A DNA stretch of 64,000 nt from Methylosinus sp. LW4 (GTDB taxonomy: Bacteria > Pseudomonadota > Alphaproteobacteria > Rhizobiales > Beijerinckiaceae), in contig NZ_KB900626.1 of the NCBI RefSeq assembly GCF_000379125.1, forward strand, positions 64,014 to 128,013, given 5' to 3'. A program made the translations under genes and the position numbers. The notes under the pieces were generated by a model, which had not been told where the DNA came from, searched no databases, and was given only the letters and a program-made list of their open reading frames with translations. This document shows positions 9,022 through 17,630 of the stretch, one piece after another (position 1 is the stretch's first letter; every line of letters begins with the position of its first letter).

Positions 9022-9070
9022 ACTTGGAAGTTTGATTCTCAACCACCGCGCGAAAGTGATGCGCGACAAC
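8985..9070 (-). ncRNA. candidate antisense RNA across the primase leader
   Basis: On the minus strand a near-consensus sigma-70 promoter (TTGAAC, 18 bases, TATACT at 9106-9077) is followed by about 85 bases and then a hairpin plus T-run terminator at 9021-8985. The unit contains no plausible gene. It lies exactly in the leader between the stop at 8985 and the primase ATG at 9087. It could be an antisense RNA controlling primase expression, as counter-transcribed RNAs do for replication genes of plasmids. Expression has not been shown. Confidence 0.5.
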
Positions 9071-9076
9071 GAAAGT

Positions 9077-9106
9077 AGTATAACTTATGTCTGCGTCCGA
9101 GTTCAA
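9077..9106 (-). promoter_or_regulatory. sigma-70-type promoter for the candidate antisense RNA
   Basis: Read on the minus strand, TTGAAC (9106-9101) and TATACT (9082-9077) are separated by 18 bases. Five of six bases match the -10 consensus TATAAT and four of six the -35 consensus TTGACA. Transcription would start near 9070. Confidence 0.5.
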
Positions 9107-12100
9107 TGAAAATGTGCTTTCGACCAATGAAAATATGGGGAATCGTGATCCTGAAATGGTGATCGCCCCGGATGTTTCGACCGAGGAGTCGAAGGCCGAG
9201 GCATCAACCGATGACGGGAACACGGATGCGCTACCTGAGTATCCATACACATTGAACGATGCGCAGATTCTCGGTCCTATTTCTGAGCACGTCGCGAGCA
9301 TTTCGCTGCGTCTCGGCTGTGGTAAAAATCGCCAGGACAAGCGTTGGCCAGCCAACCAAGCGCTCAAAGATTATTATGATTTAATTGTTGGACTCTCGCA
9401 TCACCGCGTTGGCCCAAAGGACGGCGCTGCGTTCATTCAAGGCACGGCGATCGGCAACGAACGTCGCGTGCCAGCGATCGATGCGCTCTATGTCATGGGG
9501 CTCGACATTGATTCCGGCATTTTTCCGCAGAGCGTGGTCGAGAAACTGACCCGCCTGGGCTTGTCTGCCATCATCTACACGACCCACAGCCACATGAAGG
9601 GCGACACCTTCCTGCTGGAAAGCTCCTTCAACCAGTTCTGCAATAAGCATCGCCTGGATCAGGAGATGACGGTCGAGCTGGTGCGTCAGTTCCTGGTGGA
9701 AGAGCGCCATTGGGAGCAGTGGATCGCGGACACCGTGGAAGTCGGTGATGTCGCCCAGACTGCTGAAGGCAAGGGCTGGTGGCTGAGCCATGACCCGATG
9801 CCAAAGTTCCGCGTTGTGTTCCCGCTCAACGAGCCGTTCGTCATCGCCAAGCAGATGATGTCGCAGCTTGATGCGATCAAGCTCTGGAAGGCGAAGATCA
9901 TCGGTCTAGCGAAATCGCTGGAGCTGCCGATCGACGAGGCATGTCTCGATCCGTCTCGCCTGTTCTATCTTCCTCGGCACGATAAAGGTCGTCCGTTCGG
10001 TATCTGGGTCACTGGCGGTGATGCGCTTGATTTCCAGGCGATCCAGGAAGGGAAGGTAAGAGGTCGAGACCAGACTCCGGTATCCAACGATGTGTGGTCG
10101 CGCGCTGCTGCGGACCTCGCAGCCAAGGGAGACAACGCACTCGTTGTCGACGGGAACTTCTCGCTGAAGCGCTGGGCTCGTGAGGTCGCTGCCGACTTCG
10201 ATATCGCCACGATGTTTCGAACCGCTGCGCCAGATAAGGTTCGCACGGACCAGAACACATCGAAGGTCACGGTCGAATGTCCGTTCGATCACTATCACTC
10301 GACAGCCGGCGACATCGAGGACCAGGGCTGCTTCGTGCAGTCACCGTCACCTGAGATCGGCATCAACACCTTCGTGTTCTCCTGCTCACACAATTCGTGT
10401 AAGGACCGCGACCGTCTTGAGTTCGTCGCCGAGGCGGTGAACCAGGGTTGGTTCACTCGCGACGATCTGAGCAATCCTGATTTCCGCATGAGCCTCGCCG
10501 AAGTGGAAAAGGAATTCTTCGACGTTGCGAAGCTGCTCGATGAAGCTGTCGAGGCGGTCAAGGAGGTTGACCGTAAGGACCTTCGCGCTGTTCAGAAGGC
10601 AGTCGAGGAACAGATCGCAATCCTCGTCAACGCCGATGCGGCGCGCTGCGACATCACCATGTTCCTCGAAAATTTGAAGACTCTGCGGCTGGTATCCGCT
10701 GCTTTCGCCAAGGACTTGGTTGCCACTGCGACGAAGAAGGCGAAGGCTAAGAAGGCCAAGGAATCCGCCCGTCCGTCTGATGGCGGAGCGCAGATGCTGT
10801 TCGGGTCGGAGGAGGAAGGAGTCGCAGCGCTCAACCAGTTCGCTGCAATTGTCGCACTTCCTGGCAAGACGCGCATCGTCATTGAGCAGCCGCAGGAAAG
10901 CGGTAAGCAGATCAAGCCGAACTTGATGGACCCGAGCAGTGCGCGCACATTGCTCGCCCATTATTCCTATATCGACAGTGATGGAAACGAACAGCCTTTG
11001 TTCGATAAGTGGATTCGACATCATAGGGCTCGCCGTTATCTCTCGGCGACGTTTGATCCAACCGGCAAGGCGACCAATGAGTATAATTTCTGGAAGGGAT
11101 TCGACATCGATCCGAATCTCAAGGCACGTTGGGACCTTATGAAGCGTCACGTCCTGCTTTATATCTGCGGCGGTAATCCTGCTCACGCGATTTGGTATTT
11201 GTCCTGGCTCGCACAGTCACTCCAGGAGCCGACGAAGCTGATGGGAACTTCACTTCTGATCAAGGCCAATGAAGGCATGGGCAAGAGCACCATGGGCGGC
11301 GTGCTCCGCACGATCCTCGGAACGCACTTCTCCAGCATCGCACAACGCGAACAGCTCACAGGAAAGTTTAATAAGCACCTTGCGAATAAGCTCCATATCT
11401 TTGCCGAGGAAGCCACATGGTCGAAGGATCATGAAGCCGCGTCTGTCCTCAAGGATATGATCACAAACCCGCGCATGAATCTGGAGGGTAAGGGCTTCGA
11501 CATCGAAACCGATTATCCGAACTATGCGCGTCTCACCTTCTTGACCAATGAGGATTATGCCATCCCGGCTACTAGCGAGTCGCGACGCTTCATGTGTTTG
11601 ATTATGATCGAACCGGGTGTGTTGGATTCTCCCGAACACAAGGCTTACTTCGACGCGCTCTATGCAGAGATCGATGCAGGCGCTGCGGCCGGGATGTTCG
11701 ACTTCCTGCTCCAGTATGATCACACTCGCGTGGACCTTCGGCGACCTCCCAAGACGGCGCTGTTTCGTCAGCAGGTCGCTGCGAATCTCAATCCAAGCGA
11801 AGAATGGTTCGTGGGGTGCGTCGAGGCTGGGGCTTTTTATGACAGCCAATATGCGCCAGCCACGATGACCGGCGACTGGGCAAAGGAGTCGGTGTTCGTC
11901 GATGCCACACAGGTCTTTGCGAGCTACGCGTCAAAGGTCCGCGGCTATCGAGGTCAACGCGGATCAGACACGGCCTGCGGCACATTCTTGAAGAAGCTTT
12001 CAGGCGTGAAGCGGGTCGGCAGTCAGTTTCAGTTCCCGTCGAAGGCCGAACTGGAGGAGTGGCTCATCGGCAAGGGATGGATGCAGCCGAGCGTAAGCGC

Positions 12101-12290
12101 TCCGCCGCAGCGTTGGGACGGAGATTGGGCTATCGTGGATAGCCTCCCTGATCCTGTAATGGACGCACTGCCGGACGACGACCCTGCTCGCAAGTTCTAC
12201 GACGCCGGTCGTGAGATGGAGATCGAAGCGACGCTCGTCATGGTCTTTGAGGATGATGATCCGGCCGAGGACCGAGCACTCACCGTCTGA
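9087..12290 (+). CDS. phage primase-helicase (AEP-like primase plus DUF5906/SF3-type helicase)
   Basis: 1067 residues. The N-terminal part has YVMGLDIDSG (near residue 138), IYTTHSH and RLFYLPRHDKG. These fit the DxD, sxH and third motif of archaeo-eukaryotic-type primases. A linker with a possible Cys/His metal site (CPFDHYHS, CSHNSCKD) follows at residues 393-435. The C-terminal half (about residues 640-900) has Walker A ANEGMGKST and an acidic Walker B LHIFAEEA, as in DUF5906/D5-type replicative helicases. The protein should start element replication by unwinding and priming. It is the last gene of the plus-strand early block and is followed by repeat-rich non-coding DNA that may be its origin. 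The start at 9087 has a weak SD. Confidence 0.85.
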   Translation: MSASEFNENVLSTNENMGNRDPEMVIAPDVSTEESKAEASTDDGNTDALPEYPYTLNDAQILGPISEHVASISLRLGCGKNRQDKRWPANQALKDYYDLIVGLSHHRVGPKDGAAFIQGTAIGNERRVPAIDALYVMGLDIDSGIFPQSVVEKLTRLGLSAIIYTTHSHMKGDTFLLESSFNQFCNKHRLDQEMTVELVRQFLVEERHWEQWIADTVEVGDVAQTAEGKGWWLSHDPMPKFRVVFPLNEPFVIAKQMMSQLDAIKLWKAKIIGLAKSLELPIDEACLDPSRLFYLPRHDKGRPFGIWVTGGDALDFQAIQEGKVRGRDQTPVSNDVWSRAAADLAAKGDNALVVDGNFSLKRWAREVAADFDIATMFRTAAPDKVRTDQNTSKVTVECPFDHYHSTAGDIEDQGCFVQSPSPEIGINTFVFSCSHNSCKDRDRLEFVAEAVNQGWFTRDDLSNPDFRMSLAEVEKEFFDVAKLLDEAVEAVKEVDRKDLRAVQKAVEEQIAILVNADAARCDITMFLENLKTLRLVSAAFAKDLVATATKKAKAKKAKESARPSDGGAQMLFGSEEEGVAALNQFAAIVALPGKTRIVIEQPQESGKQIKPNLMDPSSARTLLAHYSYIDSDGNEQPLFDKWIRHHRARRYLSATFDPTGKATNEYNFWKGFDIDPNLKARWDLMKRHVLLYICGGNPAHAIWYLSWLAQSLQEPTKLMGTSLLIKANEGMGKSTMGGVLRTILGTHFSSIAQREQLTGKFNKHLANKLHIFAEEATWSKDHEAASVLKDMITNPRMNLEGKGFDIETDYPNYARLTFLTNEDYAIPATSESRRFMCLIMIEPGVLDSPEHKAYFDALYAEIDAGAAAGMFDFLLQYDHTRVDLRRPPKTALFRQQVAANLNPSEEWFVGCVEAGAFYDSQYAPATMTGDWAKESVFVDATQVFASYASKVRGYRGQRGSDTACGTFLKKLSGVKRVGSQFQFPSKAELEEWLIGKGWMQPSVSAPPQRWDGDWAIVDSLPDPVMDALPDDDPARKFYDAGREMEIEATLVMVFEDDDPAEDRALTV

Positions 12291-12440
12291 CGGTAAACGG
12301 GTGATCATGCGCCCAGGGTGGAAATACTGCTCTGGGCGTGACCTTTGTGTCCTCCACACACCTTGCCGTGGGCCTTTCCAGACCTTCAAACACCTTCAAA
12401 TAAAGATCCCCCTACATAACTAGTTGAACCATAAGGGTGT

Positions 12441-12604
12441 TTGCCACCTTTGCCACCTTTGGACCTTGAATCGGCAGTTCTTAGAGGGATGGAAGCATTT
12501 CGACATTCTTCCTGGGCGTGGGAGGCGGCACCGTTTTCAGTGATCACCATGATCATTACTTCAAAAGACCTCTTAGATTTAAAAAAAGGTGGCAAAGGTG
12601 GCAA
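12441..12604. repeat. inverted array of 9-bp iteron-like units
   Basis: The 20-mer at 12441-12460 (two TTTGCCACC units) is the perfect reverse complement of 12585-12604 (two GGTGGCAAA units). A third, imperfect unit (GGTGGTAAA) follows at 12606-12614. The arms are 124 bases apart. P4-like satellites have similar short repeats at ori and crr, bound by their primase-helicase. Here the array starts 150 bases after the primase-helicase stop. Confidence 0.6.
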
Positions 12605-13176
12605 AGGTGGTAAAATGAACTTGGAATCAAGCAGTTATGAGAGGGGACCTTTGAAAAAAGGTCAGGAAAGGTCCGGCGAAAGGTTTTGAAGGTCGGGAAC
12701 AGGGGACTGTCCCCGTCCAGTTCTTCAGCCGCACCGGGCGGGTCCAGGTCGTGCGAGGGCGGGTCCAGGTCGCTGGTAAGTCGCCAGTCGGTTCCAGATC
12801 GGTCGCTAGTCGGTCAGCCTCCGCCGCTGCTGCGCGCCAGAGGTCGGCAAGCGTTGATCGGTTCGGCGTCATGTCCAGAGGTCCAGTCTCCCGCCTCAGT
12901 GATCGCCGCCAATCACCGCGAAGAGCGAAACGACAATCACGGCGAAGACGATCGGGTGTCGGGTGGCGAATGCCCACATTGCGCTAATCCCTGCATGAAA
13001 TCCGGGCGGTCAATCGGTCGGCATCGCCAGCCCAGATTCCGAATAGATCATGGAAAAATGTCACTTTGAATCTTTCTATAACAAGATGACCGCCGATTCT
13101 GCCGATCGGCCCGACACCTACCTGAAAGGGTAGTAATATCCCAACTGGTGGCGTCCATACGAGGGGTGGGTTAGCG

Positions 13177-13224
13177 CCAGAGTCTATATCTAGTCTATCT
13201 CTGGCCTCGACCTACTATATCTAG
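13177..13224. repeat. hairpin and direct repeat CTATATCTAG
   Basis: CTATATCTAG occurs at 13184-13193 and 13215-13224, 31 bases (three helical turns) apart. The first copy lies in the loop of a 6-bp stem (CCAGAG 13177-13182, CTCTGG 13199-13204). Such phased repeats suit binding by integrase or a replication protein. No direct proof. Confidence 0.35.
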
Positions 13225-13351
13225 CATCGACCCTCGCTTTTTCACAGCTCGCCGGCCTCTCCCGGTAGGGCAGGGGAGGGGACTTACCGCCGCTCCCACC
13301 TGTCGCCCGCTCCACGCCGTCTAGCCCGCCACACCGACCACGCCGGTTGAG

Positions 13352-13416
13352 GCGTCAGAAAAGGCTCAATAACTGACGCTGAACGGAATCAATGGGTTAG
13401 AACTGGTCGAGACCAG
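13352..13416. repeat. two inverted repeats beside an AT-rich tract
   Basis: GCGTCAG (13352-13358) pairs with CTGACGC (13373-13379). CTGGTC-GA-GACCAG (13403-13416) is a perfect palindrome. Both precede an AT-rich stretch with repeated ATTGAT words around 13428-13447. This could be part of an origin or a regulatory site for the integrase on the facing strand. Confidence 0.35.
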
Positions 13417-13665
13417 AATTAGCTAAGTTATTGATATCATTGATGATTGCTCCGCGTATAACCTTTATTATGGAACCTAGAGCTGAAGCGTGGCGAAGTG
13501 GTCACGGTCGAGTTCAGAAAGTCAAGGGGCTACTGACTACGCGACGCGATTCCCCCAAGAAAATCTCCCGGAAAGGTTAACGGGCCCCAAAAGCCGTCCC
13601 TACCCCTGGGTAGGCGAGGGGGCGCATCCAGCGCCATGAATCTAAACCTAAACATCGCTTGAAGG

Positions 13666-15204
13666 TCACGCCTCGTCGCCGCCATCATCGTCGAACTCTC
13701 TGACGCGCCGGCCTTCCTTCAGCGGGTCTACCTGTTGCAGCCATTCATTCATCACGACCGTTTGCGCCGTCCCGTATCCATCATGAACGCCACGCCCCTT
13801 GGTCGCGTGACCGACGATTCTGTCTTCGACAGGCTCCGGCGTCCTGACAGTGCGCAGGCAATCGATGAACGTATGACGGCAGCTATACGGAACGATTCGT
13901 GAGTCCGTCAGACCTACCTTGACTCTGAGCAGGTGCAAGAGCCGCTTTCGCATGTTCGGATAGAACCGCCCGCGCTTATCGGCCTTCAACGTCGAGAACA
14001 GAAGCTTCTGTGCCTTCCTGGCCTTCACGAAATCAAGGAATCCATCCTCGATAAGAGTCCGATGGATCGGCACGTCACGCTCAGCGTTCGCCGTCTTGAT
14101 CTTTTGGTGTGGGAGCGCGTCGTTAATCTGGACGCATGGAATCCCCACTATCTCGACAATGTTGTCCGGCACCAGTTGGGCCAGCTCTTCAGGCCGAGCG
14201 CCCGTCCACAGCATCAAGCGCGTGAACCAGTAGAGGTCGAGCTTCTTGTGATTGTTCAACGGCAGCTTGTCGCACTCCGCCAAGATCGATTTGACCTGAT
14301 CGATGGAGAACGTGAGTCGCTTCTTTTTCCGGGCGACTCTGAACTTGACCTTCTCCGCCACCCACTCAATCTCAATCGCAGGATTCCTCGGGCTGTAACC
14401 CTCGCTCTTGGCGAATTTGCAGATGGTTTTGAACGCGCCGTAATGCTTCTTCGCTGTGGAGGCTTCCCACCTCCCTTCGCCCTGCTCATTCTTGACGTTC
14501 GCCGCCATGTGGTCGCGGAACTTGCGCACCATGGCCTCGGTAATCTGTGACATCACCACATCGCCATGCAGCGCAACAAACACCTTCGCCGGTTCCATGT
14601 ATTGGCTCTTATTGAAGAGTCGCGCGGCCTTCTTTTCGGCAATCGCCAACACGGTCGCAGTCTCTTCGACAGGCGGTAGATTCTCCATCGCGACGGCGAG
14701 CGCCGAGCCGGCCTTGATCGGATTCAGTCGACTCACTTTTTCGACTAACGGGGCCTCTCTGGACAGGTGCCGCCGGATCGACTCGGCGCGGGCCTCCATC
14801 GTTTCGACCTCGGTTCGCGCCCAGTCTGAGTCTGGAATTTCATCCGCAGGGCCATCAACAGCCGCCCACTCACGCACGTCCTGCGCTCTGCTGGCGAGCT
14901 TATCGGCCTCTCGGGATCGATCCTCTAGGAAGCGTAAGAAGCCATCCACACCGCCCGCGCTATCGATCCTCTCCCGCTCTGGCCCTGACAGGTTCAGCAC
15001 GCCCCGCGCCGCCTCTATCTGCGCATCATGTTGCGCCTTCAGCCGTCGAGCCGGTTCCGCAGCCTCCCACATGTTCGTGGTCTTCAGAGATTTCGACCAT
15101 CGTTTGCGCTTCAAGATCGCCTGCACATCCTCCGGCACATCGCGGCGATAGTGATAGACATCCGACCCGACTCGCTCGACGTAAGGGATGTGATACTTCG
15201 TCAT
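13666..15204 (-). CDS. int: site-specific tyrosine integrase of the element
   Basis: 512 residues. The N-terminus (YHIPYVERVGSDVYHYRRDV) matches the DUF6538-type start of many proteobacterial phage integrases. A SAM-like core-binding domain lies near residues 190-280. The catalytic domain shows the first Arg in WTGARPEEL, the HxxR box in SCRHTF and the probable nucleophile Tyr in HDGYG. It integrates and, with an Xis-type partner, excises the element. It starts about 110 bases from the junction with the broken MFS gene and reads away from it, the usual place for int next to its attachment site. Confidence 0.93.
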   Translation of the reverse strand: MTKYHIPYVERVGSDVYHYRRDVPEDVQAILKRKRWSKSLKTTNMWEAAEPARRLKAQHDAQIEAARGVLNLSGPERERIDSAGGVDGFLRFLEDRSREADKLASRAQDVREWAAVDGPADEIPDSDWARTEVETMEARAESIRRHLSREAPLVEKVSRLNPIKAGSALAVAMENLPPVEETATVLAIAEKKAARLFNKSQYMEPAKVFVALHGDVVMSQITEAMVRKFRDHMAANVKNEQGEGRWEASTAKKHYGAFKTICKFAKSEGYSPRNPAIEIEWVAEKVKFRVARKKKRLTFSIDQVKSILAECDKLPLNNHKKLDLYWFTRLMLWTGARPEELAQLVPDNIVEIVGIPCVQINDALPHQKIKTANAERDVPIHRTLIEDGFLDFVKARKAQKLLFSTLKADKRGRFYPNMRKRLLHLLRVKVGLTDSRIVPYSCRHTFIDCLRTVRTPEPVEDRIVGHATKGRGVHDGYGTAQTVVMNEWLQQVDPLKEGRRVREFDDDGGDEA

Positions 15205-15289
15205 TTTCCAATGGTCCTAAAAGCAAGACCCCCAACGAATACCCCCAAAAATCCACCAACGCCAGCCATCCAACTAGCTGAATTATAAA

Positions 15290-15325
15290 AGAATCTGTTG
15301 CTTGGTTAGCGACTCGGTCATTCCT
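15290..15325. other. right attachment junction of the integrated element (approximate)
   Basis: From about 15319 the plus-strand frame encodes YVYSAFSLYFA, the end of the first membrane helix region of sugar/metabolite MFS permeases. Upstream of it the frame is unrelated and is stopped by TAG at 15307-15309. The element-host boundary must therefore lie within a few bases of 15310-15320. The core sequence cannot be fixed without the left end, which lies outside the window. Confidence 0.6.
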
Positions 15326-16536
15326 ACGTCTATTCGGCGTTCTCGCTCTATTTCGCCAATAGCTTCTTTCCGGGCGAGGATCCGGTCGCGCAAATGCTGT
15401 CCAGCGCCGGCGTCTTCGCGCTCGGCTTCTTCATGCGGCCGATCGGCGGCGCGCTGTTCGGCGAGATCGGCGATCGTTTCGGGCGTCGGCGCGCGCTGAC
15501 GCTGTCCGTTCTCTTGATGTGCCTCGGCTCGCTCATCGTCGCCGCCACGCCCGGCTATGCCACGATAGGCGAGGCGGCGCCGGCGCTGCTCCTCTTCGCG
15601 CGCCTGCTGCAAGGGCTCAGCCTCGGCGGCGAATATGGCTCCTCCGCCGCCTATCTCTGCGAGATGGCGTCCTCGCGCCGGCGCGGATTCTATTCCAGCT
15701 TTCAATATGTCACGCTCATCGGCGGACAGTTGACGGCGCTTTTGGTGCTGCTCGTCCTGCAAAATCTCGTCTTCACGCCGGAGGAATTGCGCGCCTATGG
15801 CTGGCGCATCCCCTTCGCCATAGGCGCCGCGCTGGCGCTGTTCGCGCTCGTCATGCGGCGCGATCTCGAGGAGACGCGGGCCTTCGCTTCCGAGGCCTCG
15901 CCGCGGCGGCGCAGCTCCTTGCGCGCGCTCCTATCCTATCCGCGCGAGGCGGCGACGGTGGTGGGGCTGACCATGGGCGGCACGCTCGCCTTCTATGTCT
16001 ACACCACCTACATTCAGAAATTCCTGAAGCTTTCCGCCGGGCTGAGCGATGCGCAGACGACATGGATCAGCGCCGGCTCGCTCGTCTTCGCCATGGCGCT
16101 GCAGCCGGCCTATGGCGCTCTGTCCGATCGCGTGGGACGGCGTCCGCTGCTCATCGGCTTCGGCGTGCTCGGGACGCTCTTCACCGCGCCGCTGATGACG
16201 GCGATCCAGACCGCGCGCGGTCCCTGGACAGCCTTCGCGCTGGTGCTGGCGGGCTGGCTCATCGTCGGCGCCTATACGTCGATCAATGCGCTGGTGAAGG
16301 CGGAGCTGTTCCCGGCCTCGGTGCGCGTGACCGGCGTCGCCGTGCCTTACGCCGTCGCCGTATCCTTCTTCGGCGGCACGGCCGAATATGTCGCGCTCTG
16401 GTTCAAGAGCGAGGGGCGCGAGAGCTGGTTCTATTATTATGTCAGCGCGGCGATCTTCTGCTCGCTGATCGTCTATGCGCGCATGCCGGAAACGCGCTCC
16501 GCCTCGCGTATCGACGCCGATGTCGAGCGAGCCTGA
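15310..16536 (+). pseudogene. MFS transporter (KgtP/ShiA-like) broken by the integrated element
   Basis: The surviving part carries FFMRPIGGALFGEIGDRFGRR (loop 2-3 signature region), RLLQGLSLGGEYGSS and about ten membrane helices. It matches the metabolite:H+ symporter branch of the major facilitator superfamily (alpha-ketoglutarate, proline/betaine or shikimate permeases). The first helix and the usual upstream start are missing. An ATG at 15394 exists, but translation from it would lack helix 1, so I call it a fragment. The 5' part should sit at the left end of the element, outside the window. The 3' end reaches a strong hairpin at 16527-16584. Confidence 0.8.
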
Positions 16537-16584
16537 AGGCTCGCGGTCCCGAGAGCGTTTCGGACCGCGAGCCTTCAGGCTCGC
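16527..16584. terminator. 23-bp perfect stem-loop between convergent genes
   Basis: GCGAGCCTGAAGGCTCGCGGTCC-type arms (16527-16549 and 16562-16584) pair perfectly around a 12-base loop. The MFS stop codon lies inside the left arm, and the facing gene ends at 16610. The stem probably ends transcription from both sides. The 20 bases 16567-16586 recur exactly at 47408-47427, so part of it is a dispersed repeat. Confidence 0.6.
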
Positions 16585-16609
16585 ATCGCATCGATCGCCC
16601 AAAAGCGTA

Positions 16610-17536
16610 TCAGGCGGCGGCGCCGCCGGCGAGCCGCGGCGCGAAGGGCGAGGCGCCCGCCGGCAGGGCGAGGCCCGCCGCCTCGCGAATGGCCTGCACC
16701 GGCGTGCGCGAGAAGGATTCGACGCAGAGCGCGATCTTCGATGTCGAGGCGCCGGCGAGCAGCGAGGCGAGGCCGGCGCGGTCGAGCGGCGCCTCGTCCC
16801 AATAGGCGACGGCGAGGCTCTGCGGGACGATCTCATGCGCCGCCATCAGCCGCGGCGAATGGCGCACGAACTGCCCATAGAGCAGATATTCGGAGAAGGC
16901 GCGCGTCCGGCACAGCGCCAGGAACCAGTCGACCCCGGTGGCGTCCTCTATCGCGCGCGTCATGGCGCGCACGGCGTCCTTGTCCCAGACGATGAGATTG
17001 CCGATGTGATCGTCCGCCGGAAAGCTGCTCGGCGGCAGGCCGAGCAAACGGTCGCCATTGGCGATCCATTTGGCGTGCAGCGGCGCGTCGGCGGCGATGG
17101 CGCCATGCGCGATATAGAGCGGCGAGCGCGCGCCGCCGGCATAGGCGCCGATGTCGAAGCGGCGGATGATGACATTGTCGGAATCGACGATGCAGAAGCG
17201 CTGCTCCGGCAATTGCAGCACGGCGGCGATCTTCAGCATTTGCTGAATGTGCCAGCCATGCACCGGCCGCGAGCGGAAGGACCACCACACGCGCCGTCCG
17301 TTGCGCATCAGAAAGGGCGGCACCAGGCGCAGCCAGCGCGGCAGAAAGCGCGAGCAGGGCAGAATGACGCGGCGCGGGCCGGCGAATTCCGCGAACAGCT
17401 CCATATCGTCGTCATTGACGATGACATAGTGCCGCTCATAGCCGGTGAGGCGGCGGTCGATGCTCTCGCAGAGCAGAGCGAAGCGCTCGCGGTCGGCGCG
17501 ATGGGTGGGCGTGATGAGCGCGATCGGTCGTTCCAT
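16610..17536 (-). CDS. DUF6492 family protein, probable glycosyltransferase-like
   Basis: 308 residues. The start ERPIALITPTHRADRERF and the later YVIVNDDDMELF follow the DUF6492 pattern: a Rossmann-like nucleotide-sugar-binding start and a DDD motif near residue 42, as in GT-A transferases. RFCIVDSDNVIIRRFD (near residue 113) gives a second acidic pair. No signal peptide or membrane helix is seen, so it should be cytoplasmic. It is the last gene of a minus-strand surface-polysaccharide group and probably transfers a sugar to the product of that cluster. The exact substrate is unknown. Confidence 0.7.
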   Translation of the reverse strand: MERPIALITPTHRADRERFALLCESIDRRLTGYERHYVIVNDDDMELFAEFAGPRRVILPCSRFLPRWLRLVPPFLMRNGRRVWWSFRSRPVHGWHIQQMLKIAAVLQLPEQRFCIVDSDNVIIRRFDIGAYAGGARSPLYIAHGAIAADAPLHAKWIANGDRLLGLPPSSFPADDHIGNLIVWDKDAVRAMTRAIEDATGVDWFLALCRTRAFSEYLLYGQFVRHSPRLMAAHEIVPQSLAVAYWDEAPLDRAGLASLLAGASTSKIALCVESFSRTPVQAIREAAGLALPAGASPFAPRLAGGAAA

Positions 17537-17630
17537 AGGCGTTCCCCTAATGACATTGGAGCAGGCCGCCGCCGTGCCAAATTGGGACAGTCTCCCGGTT
17601 TCACATGGGAGATCGCAAAGCCCGGGCCGG

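Larger units (their letters stand above)
12291..13665. other. 1.4-kb non-coding, repeat-rich region between primase and integrase
   Basis: No convincing gene is present. Several open frames exist, but they come from repeats or lack start signals. The region holds a long inverted repeat of 9-mers (12441-12604), a GGGGAC-T-GTCCCC palindrome (12702-12714) and repeated GTCCAGGTCG motifs near 12742-12770. It also holds a TATATCTAG repeat pair (13184-13224), further inverted repeats (13352-13416) and an AT-rich stretch (13418-13475). This layout suits a replication origin and partition-type region of the element. Confidence 0.5.

Noticed and set aside
12441..12689. Small frame with PPLPPL start and GGKGGKGG
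   Set aside because: The apparent motifs come from the 9-bp inverted repeats read in one frame. No SD and no other protein-like content.
12627..12977. Minus-strand frame of 116 codons in the non-coding region
   Set aside because: Part of it (TLADLWRAAAAEADRLATDL) looks protein-like, but the frame runs through repeats and has no clear start signal. Left as unproven.
13480..13560. tRNA-like piece GTGGCGAAGTGGTCACGG
   Set aside because: No T-arm GGTTCGA and no acceptor stem could be paired, so it is not a tRNA or a tRNA fragment used as attachment site.
13599..13614. Palindrome CCTACCC-CT-GGGTAGG upstream of the integrase end
   Set aside because: Short stem without T-run and without a plus-strand gene. 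Could be chance in GC-rich DNA.
15304..15499. CRISPR-like or other regular repeats near the integrase
   Set aside because: No evenly spaced direct repeats of suitable length were found here or elsewhere in the window.
15394..16536. MFS gene as an intact gene starting at ATG 15394
   Set aside because: In-frame codons before this ATG encode conserved MFS sequence, so the ATG is internal and the first helix is lost.
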